Source: Roseomonas indoligenes
GTDB taxonomy: Bacteria; Pseudomonadota; Alphaproteobacteria; Acetobacterales; Acetobacteraceae
DNA: 64,000 bases
NCBI RefSeq assembly: GCF_017813365.1
Contig: NZ_JAGIZA010000003.1
Coordinates: forward strand, 248,001-312,000
Reading direction: 5' to 3'
This document shows positions 54,192-63,041 of the stretch, piece by piece. Numbering within the stretch: the first letter of the stretch is position 1; each line of letters begins with the position of its first letter. The position numbers and the translations under genes were made by a program. The notes beneath the pieces are model-generated. The model worked only from the letters and a program-made list of their open reading frames with translations, was not told the DNA's origin and searched no databases.

Positions 54192-55172
54192 TCACGCGGG
54201 GGTCGGTGCGTTCTCCGGCAGGACCTTCTCGCGCTTCAGCTCCGCCCAGAAGTCGGACGGGATGGGCTGGCGCATCAGCTCCAGGTTCTCGCGCACGCGT
54301 TCCGGCTTCTTCGTGCCGGGAATGACCGAGGCCACGACCGGATGCGCCGCGCAGAACTGCAGCGCCGCCGCCCGCAGGTCCACGCCATGCCTCTGCGCGA
54401 TGGCCGCCAGCCGGTCCCGCGCCTGCACCTTGTCGGAGGATGCGGTCTGGTACTCGAAGGTGCTGCCACCGGCGATGAGGCCGGAATTGTAGGGACCGCC
54501 GACCACCACATGCACGCCCCGCTCCTCGCAGCGCGGGAAGAGCGTCTCCAGCGCCGGCTGGTTCAGCAGGGAGTAGCGGCCGGCGAGCAGGAACACGTCC
54601 GGGTCCGCCTGCTCCAGCGCCATGACGCAGGGCTCCACCCGGTTCACGCCGAGGCCCCAGGCACGGATCACGCCTTCCTCGCGCAGCCGCGTCAGCGCCA
54701 CGGCCGCCCCCTTCATGGCAATGTCGAACACTTCCAGCCAGCGGTCGCCATGCGCGTCCTCCGCGCAGTCGTGGATATAGGCCACGTCGATGCGTGCGAT
54801 GCCCAGGCGCTGCAGGCTGTCCTCGATGGAGCGGCGCACGCCGTCGGCGGTGTAGTCGTAGTCCACGCGGAAGGGCAGGCCGGCGACGAAGGGGCCGTGC
54901 TTGCCGCCCTTCGTCGCATCGGCGCGCAGCAGCCGGCCGACCTTGGTGGAGAGAACATACTCGTCCCGCGGCTTGTTCCGGAGGACATGGCCGAAGCGGT
55001 GCTCGGAAATGCCGGGGCCGTATTCCGGGGCGGTGTCGAAGTAGCGGATGCCGGCGTCCCAGGCGGCGTTGAGGGTCGCCTCGGCGTCGGGATCGGACAC
55101 GATCTCGAACATGTTGCCGAGCGGGGCGCCGCCGAAGCCAATCGGGCCGGGGGGGGCGTAGTGCTGCGTCAT
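54192..55172 (-). CDS. aldo/keto reductase (D-threo-aldose 1-dehydrogenase-like)
   Basis: 326-residue AKR with a TIM barrel. Start ATG 55172. It begins PPGPIGFGGAPLGNMF, and the catalytic Asp and Tyr lie in AGIRYFDTAPEYGPGISEHR, the Lys in EYVLSTKVGRLLRAD and the His in RIDVAYIHDCAED. The C-terminal cofactor region is VVASVIPGTKKPERVRENLE. The set resembles L-fucose/D-threo-aldose dehydrogenases; the substrate sugar is not certain. It is downstream of mobB by 61 bases. Confidence 0.88.
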   Translation of the reverse strand: MTQHYAPPGPIGFGGAPLGNMFEIVSDPDAEATLNAAWDAGIRYFDTAPEYGPGISEHRFGHVLRNKPRDEYVLSTKVGRLLRADATKGGKHGPFVAGLPFRVDYDYTADGVRRSIEDSLQRLGIARIDVAYIHDCAEDAHGDRWLEVFDIAMKGAAVALTRLREEGVIRAWGLGVNRVEPCVMALEQADPDVFLLAGRYSLLNQPALETLFPRCEERGVHVVVGGPYNSGLIAGGSTFEYQTASSDKVQARDRLAAIAQRHGVDLRAAALQFCAAHPVVASVIPGTKKPERVRENLELMRQPIPSDFWAELKREKVLPENAPTPA

Positions 55173-55233
55173 AGGGGGCCTTCCAAGCCGTTCCCCCCTT
55201 AGGTGCGCCGCAGCGCCGCCCGTTCCAGGGGGC

Positions 55234-55743
55234 TCACGCGGCTGGGAGGGGCCAGGGCATGGCGTGGGCCAGAATCAGGTTGCCGACCGCGGCGATATCG
55301 TCCAGCGCGGCGTGCGGCAGGCTGCCGGAAGGCGGGATATCGGCGGCCACGGCGCGGATCGCCGGATCCTCGAGATGCAGCCAGGGTTTGGCGTTGGCGG
55401 CGCGATGGACCTCGATCTTCGGAATGGGGTCGCGCTTGAACCCCTCCACGATCACGAGGTCCACCGGGTCCAGATGGGCCAGCAGCTCCGCCAGGGAGGG
55501 CTCCGGCGCCCCGCGCAGCTCCGTCATCAGCGCCCAGCGGTTTGCGGAGGCGACCAGCACCTGGGAGGCGCCGGCCTGGCGGTGCGTGTGGCTGTCCTTG
55601 CCGGGCTTGTCCACGTCGAAGGCATGATGGGCGTGCTTGATCGTGGAGACGGTCAGGCCCCTGCCCTTCAGCCAGGGGATCAGGGCGGCGAGCAGGGTGG
55701 TCTTGCCGGCCCCGCTCCAGCCGGCGAGGCCGATCACCCGCAT
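55234..55743 (-). CDS. mobB: molybdopterin-guanine dinucleotide biosynthesis adaptor MobB
   Basis: 169-residue P-loop GTPase that assists MobA. Start ATG 55743 (MRVIGLAGWSGAGKTTLLAA, Walker A at residues 8-16). Further motifs are VSTIKHAHHAFDVDKPGKDS, THRQAGASQVLVASANRWAL and DPVDLVIVEGFKRDPIPKIE, the MobB signature. Together with mobA it shows that the cell makes Mo-bis-MGD for DMSO-reductase-family enzymes, none of which lies in the window. Confidence 0.93.
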   Translation of the reverse strand: MRVIGLAGWSGAGKTTLLAALIPWLKGRGLTVSTIKHAHHAFDVDKPGKDSHTHRQAGASQVLVASANRWALMTELRGAPEPSLAELLAHLDPVDLVIVEGFKRDPIPKIEVHRAANAKPWLHLEDPAIRAVAADIPPSGSLPHAALDDIAAVGNLILAHAMPWPLPAA

Positions 55744-55873
55744 GGCTGTTCGTGGGCGGTCATGGCGGGGCTGTAGATCGCCCGGGCGGGGTGCGCCAGG
55801 GGGATGGCCGGCGGAACCGGGTTGTCCGGGCGGGGGCGCGGCCCAACTCTGGCTGCGAACAGGAGACCGCCCG

Positions 55874-56875
55874 ATGGCCGAGACCAACCTTCGCGTCCTT
55901 CTTCGCGCCCGCCCCGAGGGGAAGGTGGGCCCCGAGCACTTCGAGGTGAAGGAGGAGGGCCTCCCCTCCCCCCGGCCCGGCGAGGCGCTGCTGCGGAACC
56001 GCTATCTCTCCCTCGATCCCTACATGCGCGGGCGGATGAGCGCCCGGAAGTCCTATGCCGCGCCGGTGGAGATCGGCGGGGTCATGGTCGGCCAGACCGT
56101 GGCGGAGGTGGTGGAGGACCCGACGGGCACCTTCAGGCCCGGCGACATCGTGCTCGGCGGCTCCGGGTGGCAGCGCTTCTGCTGCGTGCCCGTGGCCGGG
56201 CTGCGGAAGCTGAACCCCGAGGCGGCGCCGCTGACCACCGCGCTCGGCGTGCTCGGCATGCCCGGCACCACCGCCTGGGTGGGCGTGACGGAGATGTCGC
56301 CGCCCAAGCCCGGCGAGACCTATGTCGTCACGGCCGCCTCCGGCGCCGTGGGCGGGGTGGCCGGGCAGATCGCGAAGCGGATGGGTGCGCGGGTGGTCGG
56401 CATCGCCGGCGGGCCGGAGAAATGCGCCTTCGTGACGGGCGAGCTGGGCTTCGACGCCTGCGTGGACCACAAGGCGCCGGACTTCCCGGAGCTGCTGGCG
56501 GAGGCCTGCCCGGACGGCATCGACGGTTATTTCGAGAATGTCGGCGGCGCCGTGCAGAAGGCGGCCTGGCCGCTGATGAACGAGTTCGGCCGCATGGCCT
56601 TCTGCGGCTCCATCGCCGAGTACGAGGACAAGGAGCCGGCGCCCGGCCCGAATCTCGGGCAGATCAACCGCAAGAAGCTCAGCCTCCGCGGCTTCATCGT
56701 GAGCGACCACCCCCGCGCCTTCGTGGAGTGGCGGCGGATCGGGTCCCGCCTGGTGAAGGACGGGTCTCTGAAGTACCGCGAGGACGTGGTGAAGGGCCTG
56801 GAGAACGCGCCGGAGGCCTTCATGGGCCTGCTGGCCGGAAAGAACTTCGGCAAGCTCGTCATCGATCTGGGCTGA
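55874..56875 (+). CDS. zinc-independent NADP-dependent oxidoreductase (CurA/LTB4-reductase-like)
   Basis: 333-residue medium-chain dehydrogenase/reductase. Start ATG 55874 with AGGAG 8 bases upstream. The N-terminus includes LLRARPEGKVGPEHFEVKEE and RNRYLSLDPYMRGRMSAR, the hallmark of the leukotriene-B4 12-hydroxydehydrogenase/CurA group. The NADP motif is VTAASGAVGGVAGQIAKRMG (AxxGxxG). YFENVGGAVQKAAWPLMNEF and GRMAFCGSIAEY follow. No zinc-binding cysteines are present. It reduces conjugated C=C bonds of enones or enals. Confidence 0.9.
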   Translation: MAETNLRVLLRARPEGKVGPEHFEVKEEGLPSPRPGEALLRNRYLSLDPYMRGRMSARKSYAAPVEIGGVMVGQTVAEVVEDPTGTFRPGDIVLGGSGWQRFCCVPVAGLRKLNPEAAPLTTALGVLGMPGTTAWVGVTEMSPPKPGETYVVTAASGAVGGVAGQIAKRMGARVVGIAGGPEKCAFVTGELGFDACVDHKAPDFPELLAEACPDGIDGYFENVGGAVQKAAWPLMNEFGRMAFCGSIAEYEDKEPAPGPNLGQINRKKLSLRGFIVSDHPRAFVEWRRIGSRLVKDGSLKYREDVVKGLENAPEAFMGLLAGKNFGKLVIDLG

Positions 56876-56902
56876 GACGGCGGGCGGGCGTAGAGGGAGG
56901 GG

Positions 56903-58339
56903 ATGAAGAACGACCCCATCGCCCTCGACCGCCTGTCCGACGCCGTTGAAGCCAAGGCGCCGGCCTTCACCGAACTGTCCGACCGGATCTGGGAGATGCC
57001 GGAGCTGCGCTTCGCCGAAACGCGCTCCGTCGAGGCCCAGATCGCGCTGCTGGAGGCGGAGGGGTTCCGGGTGACGCGCAACGTCGCGGGAATCCCCACC
57101 GCCTTCATGGCCGAGAGCGGCGACGGTGGCCCCTTGATCGGCTTCCTCGGCGAATTCGACGCCCTGGCCGGGCTCTCGCAGGAGCCGGGGGTGGCCGAGC
57201 AGCGGCCGCTGGAGGCGGGCGGCAACGGGCATGGCTGCGGGCACAACCTGCTGGGCGCGGGGGCGATGCTGGCCGCCGTCTCCGCCCGTGACGCGCTGCG
57301 CGAGTCCGGGATGAAGGGCCGCGTGCGCTACTACGGCTGCCCTGGCGAGGAGGGCGGATCGGGCAAGACCTTCATGGCGCGGGAAGGCGCGTTCGACGGG
57401 CTGGACGCCGCCGTCACCTGGCACCCCGGCGCCTTCAACGCGGTCATGTCGATCCGCAATCTCGCGAACTACCAGGTCTATTTTCGCTTCAAGGGCAAGG
57501 CCGCGCACGCGGCCGGTTCCCCGCATCTCGGCCGCTCCGCGCTGGACGCGGTGGAGCTGATGAATGTCGGCGTGAACTACCTGCGGGAACACATGCCGCA
57601 GGAGGCGCGGGTGCACTACGCCATCACCAACTCCGGCGGTGTCTCCCCCAACGTGGTGCAGGCCGAGGCGGAGGTGCTCTACCTCATCCGCGCCCCGAAG
57701 GTGACCGAGGCGGCGGCGCTGTTCGAGCGGGTGAAGGCCTGCGCGGAAGGTGCCGCGATCATGACGGGCACCAAGTGGTCCTTCGAGATAGACAAGGCCT
57801 GCTCCGAGGTGGCGCAGAACCGCACGCTGGAGACGGTGCTGCACGGAAACTTCCAGTCGCTCGGCGCGCCAGCCTATGACGAGGCGGACCAGCGCTTCGC
57901 CGCCGAGATCCGCCGCTCCCTCAGCGCGGAGGATATCGCCTCCGAGGTGGCGAGCTTCGGGGCGGATGCGGCGCTGGAAGGCGAGGCCCTGCATGACGGC
58001 GTGCTGCCCTTCGACGGCACCCCGATCACCCAGGCCGGCTCAACCGATGTGGGCGACGTCTCGCAGATCGTGCCGACGGTGCAGGCCTGGGGCGCCTGCT
58101 GGGCGGTGGGCACGCCCTTCCACACCTGGCAGGCCGTGGCGCAGGGGCAATCGGCCCACGCGCACAAGGGCATGGTGCAGGCGGCGAAGGTGATGGCCGC
58201 CACCGCGCTGGACGGGTTCCGCGACCCAGAACTTCTGGCACGGGCGAAGGCGGAACTGGCGCAGCGGCGGGGCGGGAAGCCCTATGTCAGCCCGATCCCG
58301 GCGGAGGTGCTGGCGCCGCCGTTGCGGAAGGCGGGCTGA
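56903..58339 (+). CDS. M20-family amidohydrolase (AbgB-like)
   Basis: 478-residue M20D metallo-amidohydrolase. Start ATG 56903, 27 bases after the oxidoreductase stop. Metal-binding residues lie in GGNGHGCGHNLLGAGAML, CPGEEGGSGKTFMAREGAFD and near AVTWHPGAFN; the C-terminal histidine is in GTPFHTWQAVAQGQSAHAHK. The dimerisation domain has YFRFKGKAAHAAGSPHLGRS. The closest recognisable group is AbgB, one subunit of p-aminobenzoyl-glutamate hydrolase. No AbgA is seen, so the substrate may differ. Confidence 0.88.
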   Translation: MKNDPIALDRLSDAVEAKAPAFTELSDRIWEMPELRFAETRSVEAQIALLEAEGFRVTRNVAGIPTAFMAESGDGGPLIGFLGEFDALAGLSQEPGVAEQRPLEAGGNGHGCGHNLLGAGAMLAAVSARDALRESGMKGRVRYYGCPGEEGGSGKTFMAREGAFDGLDAAVTWHPGAFNAVMSIRNLANYQVYFRFKGKAAHAAGSPHLGRSALDAVELMNVGVNYLREHMPQEARVHYAITNSGGVSPNVVQAEAEVLYLIRAPKVTEAAALFERVKACAEGAAIMTGTKWSFEIDKACSEVAQNRTLETVLHGNFQSLGAPAYDEADQRFAAEIRRSLSAEDIASEVASFGADAALEGEALHDGVLPFDGTPITQAGSTDVGDVSQIVPTVQAWGACWAVGTPFHTWQAVAQGQSAHAHKGMVQAAKVMAATALDGFRDPELLARAKAELAQRRGGKPYVSPIPAEVLAPPLRKAG

Positions 58340-58441
58340 AGCAGATCGGCCGACCGGCACGGCTCGGACGCCGAGAGCCTGCTCACTGGGTCAGGGGTCC
58401 GTGCGTTTGCGGTCGGCGCAGGCGGGCCGGAAAGGCTCGGG

Positions 58442-59128
58442 TCAGCGCCCCGGCCGATCCGGCGCGGCCTCAAGAGCCGGGTCGGGAGGCGCTTCGCGCT
58501 CAGGAAAGATCTGGCCGGAGTCCTGGGCAGGCGTCGCCCGAACATCCCCTGCTGCCGGACGCTGGGGCGCGGCGCGGCTGAGATACCCGAACAGGCGCAC
58601 CGCCATGTGCGCGGCGTAGATGGTCCGGTCGCGGCCGCTGCCGCGGATGCCGCCGACGGTGATCCACGCCCGGGCAGCCTGCCCCGAGACGATCGCGAGG
58701 CAGATAGCCTCCAGGGATGGCGGTTCGGAGACGGGCGCGATGATGCAGGTGGTCTCCGAACCGGGTAGGCGTGAGCGTGCCCTGACACGGGCGAGGCCGG
58801 GCACCTCCCCCCGGCGCAGCAGCTCGGTGCCGAGGGCGCGGTTCGCGCGCTGCAGATGCGGCCGGAGGACGTCCTCGGGGGCACCATTCGAAAACCCGGC
58901 CAGGGCGGGGTCGGGGGTAAGGTAGAGAGCCGTGCGATTGCCACTGGGCGAGGCGTAACGGACGAGGAAATCAGGTGTAGGGTCGCCGCCGCCCTGGCGA
59001 CGCTCGTCATAGACGAGCTCTGGCATCCGCGCCGCGATTTCGGGCGCTGAATAGGGTTGCTGGGCGCAGCCGGCCAGCAGGGCGAGAAAGGGAAGTGGGC
59101 GAATCGAGCGTATCGCCTCCCATGCCAT
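58442..59128 (-). CDS. lipoprotein of unknown function
   Basis: 228-residue predicted lipoprotein. Start ATG 59128; the leader has RPLPFLALLAGC with the lipobox LLAGC (Cys about 21). The body begins AQQPYSAPEIAARMPELVYD and includes PEDVLRPHLQRANRALGTEL and RARSRLPGSETTCIIAPVSE, then IVSGQAARAWITVGGIRG. The C-terminal 50 residues are Pro/Ala/Arg-rich. I recognise no family. Convergent with the amidohydrolase, codirectional with nothing nearby. Confidence 0.68.
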   Translation of the reverse strand: MAWEAIRSIRPLPFLALLAGCAQQPYSAPEIAARMPELVYDERRQGGGDPTPDFLVRYASPSGNRTALYLTPDPALAGFSNGAPEDVLRPHLQRANRALGTELLRRGEVPGLARVRARSRLPGSETTCIIAPVSEPPSLEAICLAIVSGQAARAWITVGGIRGSGRDRTIYAAHMAVRLFGYLSRAAPQRPAAGDVRATPAQDSGQIFPEREAPPDPALEAAPDRPGR

Positions 59129-59172
59129 GTTCGTTTCTGCGGCGGTGCAAGGGGACGCCCGCCAGTAGCAAA

Positions 59173-60648
59173 TCAGCCCTGGGCTACATGGACCCCCGGC
59201 CGGCGCCCGTCATTCCACTTCCCCCCGATCGCACGCTCCACCTGCGCCGCGAGCTGCAGCAGCAGCCCGTCCCCCGCCTGCCGCGTCTGCGCCTGGATGC
59301 CCAGCGGCAGCCCGCTCTCCTGCCAGCCCAGCGGCAGCGAGATCGCGGGGATGCCGCAGAGGTTCGAAAGCGGCGTATAGGCGAAGTTGCGCCAGAGATT
59401 GGCGAACCAGTCCTGGACGTCAGGGTTGTCGCTGACGGTCAGGTACTCGGTGGTGCCGATCACCGGCGTGGGCAGGGCGGTGATCGGGGTGAGGATGATG
59501 TCCCACTCCTCGAGGAAGGTCCCGAACGCGCGGGAGGTGGCGTTGAACACCGCCTGCATCCGCGCCCGCTCCGTGTAGGAAGTGTGCAGCCCCGCCTCCC
59601 AGATGCGGATGTTGACGGGCTCCACGAGGTCGGCGGGCGGGCGTTCCAGGCCGAGTGCACCGACTAGGTTGTTCACGGTCTGCGCGAAGTTGCTGATGTA
59701 GCAGGTGGTCTGCGCGGCGAAGGCGGCCCGGAAATCCACCTCCGGCACCGCCCAGTCCACCTCGTGGCCGAGGGATTCCAGCAGCCGCCCCGCGCGCTCC
59801 AGCTCCGCCACGAAGTGCGGCACCGCGCGGTAGTCGCCCCATTCATGCGAAAGGGCGATCCGGAGTCGCGGCGGGTCTCGGCGGACGAGGTCCGCATAGG
59901 ATTCGGGCGCGGTCCAATAGGGCATGAACTCGCCGGGCGCGCCGCCGCGGCAGGCGTCCACGAAAGCGGCGGTGTCGCGCACCGTGCGGGTGTGGCAGCC
60001 CTGGATAGAGACGAGCCCCGTCAGGTCGGAGGCATAGGGCGCGATGGAGAAGACGCCGCGCGACGGCTTGAGCCCGATATTTCCCGTCGCACCGGCGGGG
60101 ATGCGGATGGAACCGCCGCCATCCGTCGCGTGGGAAATGGGCAGCACCCCGGCCGAGACGGCGGCGGCGGTGCCGGCCGAGGATCCGTTCGTGGTGTAGC
60201 CGGTGTCCCAGGGATTGCGCGTGACATAGACGGCCGGGTTCTCGGCAGAGGAGCAGCAGCCGAATTCCGGCGTGGTGCTGCGCCCGATGATGTTGAGCCC
60301 GGCGGCGCGGATCTTCCCGGCCAGGAAGCTGTCGGCGGGCGCCCGGTTTCCGCGCATGAGAAGGGAGCCCATCTCCTGCAACCGCCCCTTCAGCGTGGGG
60401 CCGAGATCCTTCATCAGATAGGGCACGCCGGCGAAAGGCCCGTCCGTGTTCGTGCCGTTCGCGCGCGGGTCCGCCACCGCGTCCTCGAAAAGCTCGACCA
60501 CGGCGGAGAGGGTGGGGTTCACCTTCGCGACCCCGGCGGCAGTCTGGGCGGCCAACTCGGCGGGCGTTACCTCGCCGGCGCGGACGCGCCCGGCCAGGGC
60601 CGTCGCGTCGTGGCGCGCCCACTCATCCCAGCTCATCGCCAGCGTCAT
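59173..60648 (-). CDS. amidase-signature-family amidase
   Basis: 491-residue amidase-signature enzyme hydrolysing an amide. Start ATG 60648 with GGAGAG upstream. The Ser-cisSer-Lys triad is visible: Lys in VPYLMKDLGPTLKG, cis-Ser in YTTNGSSAGTAAAVSAGVLP and the nucleophile in DGGGSIRIPAGATGNIGLKP. The usual GGSSGGS core is altered to NGSSAGT, so specificity may be unusual. It may be a general indole-acetamide or nitrile-derived amide hydrolase; the Tat or Sec signal is absent, so cytosolic. Preceded by DUF3429 upstream on the same strand. Confidence 0.9.
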   Translation of the reverse strand: MTLAMSWDEWARHDATALAGRVRAGEVTPAELAAQTAAGVAKVNPTLSAVVELFEDAVADPRANGTNTDGPFAGVPYLMKDLGPTLKGRLQEMGSLLMRGNRAPADSFLAGKIRAAGLNIIGRSTTPEFGCCSSAENPAVYVTRNPWDTGYTTNGSSAGTAAAVSAGVLPISHATDGGGSIRIPAGATGNIGLKPSRGVFSIAPYASDLTGLVSIQGCHTRTVRDTAAFVDACRGGAPGEFMPYWTAPESYADLVRRDPPRLRIALSHEWGDYRAVPHFVAELERAGRLLESLGHEVDWAVPEVDFRAAFAAQTTCYISNFAQTVNNLVGALGLERPPADLVEPVNIRIWEAGLHTSYTERARMQAVFNATSRAFGTFLEEWDIILTPITALPTPVIGTTEYLTVSDNPDVQDWFANLWRNFAYTPLSNLCGIPAISLPLGWQESGLPLGIQAQTRQAGDGLLLQLAAQVERAIGGKWNDGRRPGVHVAQG

Positions 60649-60714
60649 GCCGCTCTCCGCCCCGTGGTGCGGGTGGAGGCTAGATCAGGGGGGTGGCCGG
60701 TCAAGGCCAGCCCG

Positions 60715-61200
60715 CTATCCCAGCAGCTTCGGGAGAAGCGCCGCGACGCCCGCGAGGGCCAGGAGCAACTGCACCGGGCGGAGGCGCGCGAAGTAGCGAG
60801 GCGCCTCGCCGCGCCGGGCGGCGATGGGATCCATCACCAGCATGATGCCGTATCCGGCGAGGGCAAGGAGGGCGGCGGCGAGCGGCCAGGGCGAGAGCAG
60901 CGACAGGATGCCGAGGCTGAAGAACAGAAGGGTCGCGACCAGCTGCACCACCGTCGCGCCGCCGGGCTGGCGGAAGCTCAGCCCGCGCCGGACGCCGGAG
61001 AAGAAGCACAGCAGGGCACCGGCCCAGGTGAGGGTCGCCCGCAGTGCGAGGGCGTCCGACGGCGCGGGGAGGAGCCAGGCCGCCGCGGCCCCGGCGAGGA
61101 GAGGCAGCATGGCGGCATAGGCCAAGCCAGCGCTGATGAGCGGCGCGCTGTCTCGCGCATCCTCGGTGTCGGCAAGGGAGGGGTTCGGCACGGATTTCAT
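60715..61200 (-). CDS. DUF3429 membrane protein
   Basis: 161-residue inner-membrane protein. Start ATG 61200 (MKSVPNPSLADTEDARDSAP). Five hydrophobic segments, including LAYAAMLPLLAGAAAAWLLP, TLTWAGALLCFFSGVRRGLS, LVATLLFFSLGILSLLSPWP and AALLALAGYGIMLVMDPIAA, match the DUF3429 family, which has no established function. It lies between the pirin and amidase genes on the minus strand; an operon with either is possible. Confidence 0.82.
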   Translation of the reverse strand: MKSVPNPSLADTEDARDSAPLISAGLAYAAMLPLLAGAAAAWLLPAPSDALALRATLTWAGALLCFFSGVRRGLSFRQPGGATVVQLVATLLFFSLGILSLLSPWPLAAALLALAGYGIMLVMDPIAARRGEAPRYFARLRPVQLLLALAGVAALLPKLLG

Positions 61201-61268
61201 CCCGCGCTAACGGCCGTCGACCGCGCGCGACGGCAGCGGGGAACGGCCGCGCCGCCCCCCACCGTTCT

Positions 61269-61976
61269 TCAAGCCGCCACCTCAACCAGCACCAACTCCG
61301 CCTCCTCCTCCGCGGTTACGGTGATCTCCGCCTCGTCGCGGATGGCCGCGCCGTCGCGCTCGCTGAGCGCGACCCCGTTCACCGTCACGCGCCCCTTGGC
61401 CGGGACGAGGTAGGCCCCCCTCCCCGCGTCCAGCCGCAGCGTGGCGCTCTGGCCCGGCGAAAGGGTGGCGGCCAGCACCGCGCCGTCCGCGTTCAGGCGC
61501 AGTGCATCGCTTCCCGCATCGGCGGCGCGGCCGGAGGCGAGAACCTCGAACCCGCCCTCGCGCGCCGCCTTCGGGAAGGCCTTCGCGCCCCAGCGCGGGG
61601 CCTGGCTGCGGCGATCGGGCAGGATCCAGATCTGGAAGATGCGCGTCTTTACCGGCTCAAGGTTGTATTCGGCATGCACGATGCCGGTGCCGGCGGACAT
61701 GACCTGAACGTCCCCCGCTTCGGTGCGGCCCTCATTGCCGAGATTGTCGCGGTGGGTGATCGCGCCTTCCCGGACATAGGTGATGATCTCCATGTCGCGG
61801 TGCGGATGGGCGTCGAAGCCCGTACCGGGGGCGATCTCGTCGTCGTTCCAAACGCGCAGCCGGCCCCAGCCCGGCCGCCCCTCGTCGCGGTAGCCGCCGA
61901 AGGCGAAGTGGTGGCGGGCATTCAGCCAGCCGTGGTCGGCGTGGCCGAGAGTGCCGAAGGGGCGGATGTCGATCAT
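61269..61976 (-). CDS. pirin family protein (YhhW-like bicupin)
   Basis: 235-residue bicupin. Start ATG 61976 (MIDIRPFGTLGHADHGWLNA). Iron ligands of the first cupin are in FDAHPHRDMEIITYVREGAI (two His) and SAGTGIVHAEYNLEPVKTRI (His and Glu), and the second cupin is degenerate. YhhW-type pirins have quercetin 2,3-dioxygenase activity in vitro; others act as redox-responsive co-regulators. No regulator is adjacent, so neither role is favoured. Confidence 0.92.
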   Translation of the reverse strand: MIDIRPFGTLGHADHGWLNARHHFAFGGYRDEGRPGWGRLRVWNDDEIAPGTGFDAHPHRDMEIITYVREGAITHRDNLGNEGRTEAGDVQVMSAGTGIVHAEYNLEPVKTRIFQIWILPDRRSQAPRWGAKAFPKAAREGGFEVLASGRAADAGSDALRLNADGAVLAATLSPGQSATLRLDAGRGAYLVPAKGRVTVNGVALSERDGAAIRDEAEITVTAEEEAELVLVEVAA

Positions 61977-62275
61977 GGCGGGGATCTCCGGGGGCGGCGC
62001 GGGGCAGCGCCCTTGCTTCGATGGGGAAGATGGCCCGCGACCTCCTTCGCGGCCATCGCGCGCCCGCCATCGCGGCGATCACGCACGTGAATGAGTTCCC
62101 GAGAGCGGGGAGGTGAACGGACCGCAGGAGAAGATCGTGACAGGCCCCCGCGCGACAGGCCTGGCCGGGACTCCCCCGCGCCCGCTCGCATTGTCCCTGG
62201 CGGGTGCGGAATGGGCGGCGCTGTGGCCCCGGCGCCCCTGGGCAGGCGCGGAATCCTGCGGGATGGTCCGCCGCC
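61977..62275. other. 299-base divergent region without a gene
   Basis: Between the minus-strand pirin and the plus-strand lipoprotein. The only possible frame (from GTG 62113) is low-quality and runs through the lipoprotein in another frame. I see no repeat, RNA or clear promoter; it probably holds both promoters. Confidence 0.45.
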
Positions 62276-62956
62276 ATGACCGCCCGCCGCTCGCTCCTCC
62301 TCGCCCTTCCCGCCCTCGGCGCGGCCGGAGCCCTCGCGGGTTGCGGCACCTCCCCGGAGACCTTCGAGGGCAAGGGCCCGCCCTTCCGCCCGGAGGAGTT
62401 CTTCGCCGGCAAGATCAAGAGCTACGGCGTCTTCACCACGCGCCTCGGCGCCATCGAGCGCTGGTTCCGCGCGACGACCGTGGGGGCCTGGGACGGCACC
62501 ACCCTGACCTTCGACGAGATCTTCCATTACGAGGACAGCTTCGAGGACCGACGCTTCTGGAAGCTGCGGCGCGACCCGGCCGATTCCGCCGCCTGGATCG
62601 GCGAGGCGACGGACGTCACCGGGCCCGTGCGCGGCCGCGTGGCCGGCAACGCGTTCCACCTGGAGCACGAGCTGGACATGCTCACCCTCTCCGGCGACCG
62701 GCGCCGGCTGGGCTTCGACCAGTGGTTCGTGCGGATGTCGGACGACATGGCCCTTTCGCGCGCCGCCGTGTCCTGGCACGGGATCCAGGTCGGCACCGCG
62801 CAGGTGGCCTTCCAGCGCGTCAGCGTCGGCGTGACGGAAGGCTCCGTCTATGCCGGCGCGGCAGCGCGGGAAGAGCCGGTGCCGCCGCGCGGCGTGCCGA
62901 CGGGAACCGGCGGGCGCGATCCCGGGCGGCTGATGAACGCCCCGCCCCGGCGCTGA
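62276..62956 (+). CDS. DUF3833-like lipoprotein
   Basis: 226-residue predicted lipoprotein. Start ATG 62276. The leader MTARRSLLLALPALGAAGAL ends in the lipobox LAGC (Cys about 23). The body begins TSPETFEGKGPPFRPEEFFA and continues GKIKSYGVFTTRLGAIERWF, TFDEIFHYEDSFEDRRFWKL and VAGNAFHLEHELDMLTLSGD. These fit the DUF3833 pattern of a beta-rich periplasmic protein. No established function. It is the first gene of a plus-strand pair with sixA, 85 bases apart. Confidence 0.78.
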   Translation: MTARRSLLLALPALGAAGALAGCGTSPETFEGKGPPFRPEEFFAGKIKSYGVFTTRLGAIERWFRATTVGAWDGTTLTFDEIFHYEDSFEDRRFWKLRRDPADSAAWIGEATDVTGPVRGRVAGNAFHLEHELDMLTLSGDRRRLGFDQWFVRMSDDMALSRAAVSWHGIQVGTAQVAFQRVSVGVTEGSVYAGAAAREEPVPPRGVPTGTGGRDPGRLMNAPPRR

Positions 62957-63041
62957 CCCCGATCCATCCGGACCCAGCCCCGACCGAAGGGCTACGGCCC
63001 CACCCGCGACAAGCCCCGGCGGCTGTGGCAGGGTGCCGCCC

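Noticed and set aside
59363-59375. GGTTCGAAA resembling a tRNA T-loop
   Set aside because: Inside the amidase gene with no cloverleaf around it.
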